Assembly: GCF_021018805.1 (NCBI RefSeq)
Contig: NC_086250.1
Span: forward strand, 63,809,322-63,873,321
Length of the DNA stretch: 64,000 nucleotides
Direction: 5' to 3'
DNA from: Prinia subflava
Taxonomy: Eukaryota; Chordata; Aves; Passeriformes; Cisticolidae
Numbering within the stretch: position 1 is the first letter of the stretch; each line of letters begins with the position of its first letter. A program made the translations under genes and the position numbers. The notes below the pieces were generated by a model. It saw only the letters and a program-made list of their open reading frames with translations, searched no databases and was not told the origin of the DNA. This document shows, one piece after another, positions 62,030 through 64,000 of this stretch.

Positions 62030-62310
62030 GTGCCTTTGCACCTTCTCAGCCACCTGGAAAGGAGAGCAGCTGTTTATCTGCTGCCTGGAGTGCTCCCAGG
62101 TGTGTTTTTCCGCGTTTCTCTGAACACATCACATCCCTGCCCTGATGTGGTGAGCAGCACCTCGCAGGCAGCAGGGGCTCCCCGGGGAGAGCTCTGCAGG
62201 ACAGCTGTGGAGCCTGCTCAGCCTCAGCCCGGGGCCAGCACAGCTCTCCCTCACACGCCATTCCAAGAGAATAATGCTGCCAGAGGTTTGGCAGCTCGAC
62301 CTTAACACTG
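62030..62310. other. GC-rich island with CpGs
   Basis: About 280 bp are clearly GC-rich in AT-rich surroundings and hold several CpGs (TTTTCCGCGTTT, CACCTCGCAGG, CCCCGGGG, CCCGGGGCC, CACACGCC). Open frames of 91 and 101 codons occur on both strands but show no domain. It could be a small regulatory element or a retroposed piece. It is too short for a standard CpG island call and no promoter is evident. Confidence 0.4.
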
Positions 62311-64000
62311 CAACCTCTCAGCCTGCACTCCTCATCAAAAAAAGACCCCAAAGTGCCCTAAATTCTCTAATAATTGCCCTGTGTCCAGACCCATTTAACT
62401 AGTTTAAATCAAAGCAATCCCCACATAGAAATATGCCACATTAAACTAAATAATGGATGCTCTGCTTGTTATTAAATAGAAAACTACTTTCCCATTATTA
62501 GTAATCTGCAAAAAATATACCAGCAATTTCCATGTTCGTTAGCAGAAGTTACTATAAAAAATACCATAATAATTTTATTGACCCCTGATGTTTCCCTTCT
62601 ATTTTGCTGTTTAGAGTACCTGTCTCAATTGTCACAAATTGTCACAAATTGTCACAAAGTGGCTTGGGAAAGTGTGGACAGGGGTGGGGGAATAATGCCC
62701 TTATACATAAGGTACTGTTGTGAAGAAGATTGGAGCATAGTGTATTATTCCTCGACAAATACCAGTAGGAAGAACGTAAAACAATTGAGTTAATGGCTTG
62801 ACTCAAAGACAATTAATTTAAAGAAGATGATAGGACAAATTTCATGTTTTTTATAGATGGCATATGAGAATATTATGCCTAATTTGTGAGTTATCCTTTA
62901 TTCTTGCTTCCCCACCAACAAAAAAAATCTTTGGGATTTCTGGAGTTGTAAGTCAATGACTGCACTGTGTAATTTTACATGAGGGTGCAATGAATAAACC
63001 TATTTCCACCCACATTATTGGAATCAACCCTCTTGGCTTTGGCAATGTTTGAAATTCCAGCCAAGATGGAGACTTTGTTTTCCTCTTTGATGTAAGTGGA
63101 GTTAAAAACATTTTTACTATTTAAAAGCCTTATATTGGAATCATCAGGAACAGTTCATCAGTGAGTAGATGGCACATGGAAATTTGTCTGTATCAGGGAA
63201 ATAGAACTTTCTGTTTTACTGACAGACTTTATAGAAAAGTACATTTAGTCAAGTAAATTAAGAGGCTCTGGTAAGAAATATCAAAGGCTTTTGTGAGGGG
63301 ATAGATGAGTAGGTTTTGTTGATATTTTTTTTCTTTATAATTAGTGCTATTTTTTTCACAATGAGAAAATTTTACATTTACACTTTGCACATGCATATAT
63401 TTCAGCTGCAAGGTGGGAGAATTTGCATCCTCTAATAATTTCCAAGGGTTGAAAATTATTCATTTGTTTGTAATAGGATCCTTCCATCAGATACATGGAT
63501 CATCAATGTATGCTAAAACTGCATTCCCTCAGAAGTGTCTGCATTGTAATTTAGATCTTTAGACTAGATCTGTGACAATAATTTAATAATATTAATTTTT
63601 CAGGCAATTAGATCTAGCAGAGTATTGTGAACAGGATTTGTAATGGATTTTGAGCTGGGCTAATACTGATATTTGAAAAACATATGGAGTACTCTCCTCC
63701 TTGAATTTAAGTTTTATCAGCCACGATTCTTCATTAATGATCCTGCTCCTGTTTGAACTTCTGTTCTATGAAACTGAAATGCTTTCACCACTAATGCACA
63801 CTGTAAGGTCCTTTCTTCTAAAAGGACAGATATAGACATGCTTTATTTCGCACAGCTTAAATGTACATCATTAGAATCATCTGGACTATTTAGACAGCGT
63901 GGCTTTAGATAAACATATAATTCTTTGCTGGGCTGTGATTTAACCATACACATAAGTCTGTAATTCATCACAGATTTATAAAGTTCCACTTTAACTGAGT
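62311..64000. other. AT-rich unique DNA
   Basis: A three-copy 10-bp direct repeat TTGTCACAAA lies at 62629-62658. Nothing else is recognised up to the window end. Confidence 0.5.
62629..62658. repeat. Three tandem copies of TTGTCACAAA
   Basis: The 10-bp unit, itself close to an inverted repeat (TTGT...ACAA), is repeated exactly three times. Confidence 0.97.

Noticed and set aside
1..64000. CRISPR array, tRNA, rRNA or bacterial-type operon
   Set aside because: No spaced direct repeats, no cloverleaf with conserved tRNA boxes and no dense coding pattern; the repeats identify a bird nuclear genome.

Overview
The window looks like AT-rich noncoding DNA from a bird, probably a songbird (Passeriformes). 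The main evidence is repeat content. There are seven copies or fragments of CR1 LINEs, including the typical CR1 3' tail with degenerate ATTCTATGATTCTATGA-like octamers. There are also several endogenous-retrovirus LTRs whose opening motifs (TGTCATGGTTTAACCCC and a TGTCTTGGG type) I associate with avian and songbird ERV families. Assignments rest on remembered consensus patterns; no database search was possible.

I find no protein-coding gene I can support. All open reading frames are short (the longest is 179 codons). The longer ones fall in repeats, on the antisense of CR1, in simple repeats, or in sequence with no recognisable domain. I also recognise no tRNA, rRNA, snRNA or CRISPR array. 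The window is best read as intergenic (gene-desert) or deep-intronic DNA, and the sequence alone does not decide between these.

Layout. 1-3,644: unique DNA, a 21-copy (TTTTA) array and an A/C-rich low-complexity tract flanking a possible retroposed segment. 3,645-4,606: the longest CR1 (plus strand). 6,144-6,600: a probable ERV LTR (minus strand). 7,301-7,386: a perfect hairpin joined to a (TTTTAA) array. 8,290-14,697: three CR1 fragments and an A-rich tract. 14,698-35,681: a long, nearly repeat-free stretch with a few blocks that look like conserved noncoding elements and one good CTCF-like core. 35,682-39,245: CR1 (plus), CR1 (minus), an ERV LTR fragment (minus) and a possible ancient MIR-like SINE. 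39,246-50,749: mostly unique DNA plus a pyrimidine-rich tract. 50,750-54,555: an ERV LTR cluster, including one LTR with clean ends and a 5-bp target duplication. 57,083-58,795: poly(A), CR1 (minus), and a compound GGGAAGGTGC/GGGAA satellite with strong G-quadruplex potential. 58,796-64,000: unique DNA with one GC-rich island.

There are no cooperating genes to describe. The interest lies in transposon history, simple-repeat structure, palindromes and candidate regulatory blocks. I did not find a convincing new biological system.
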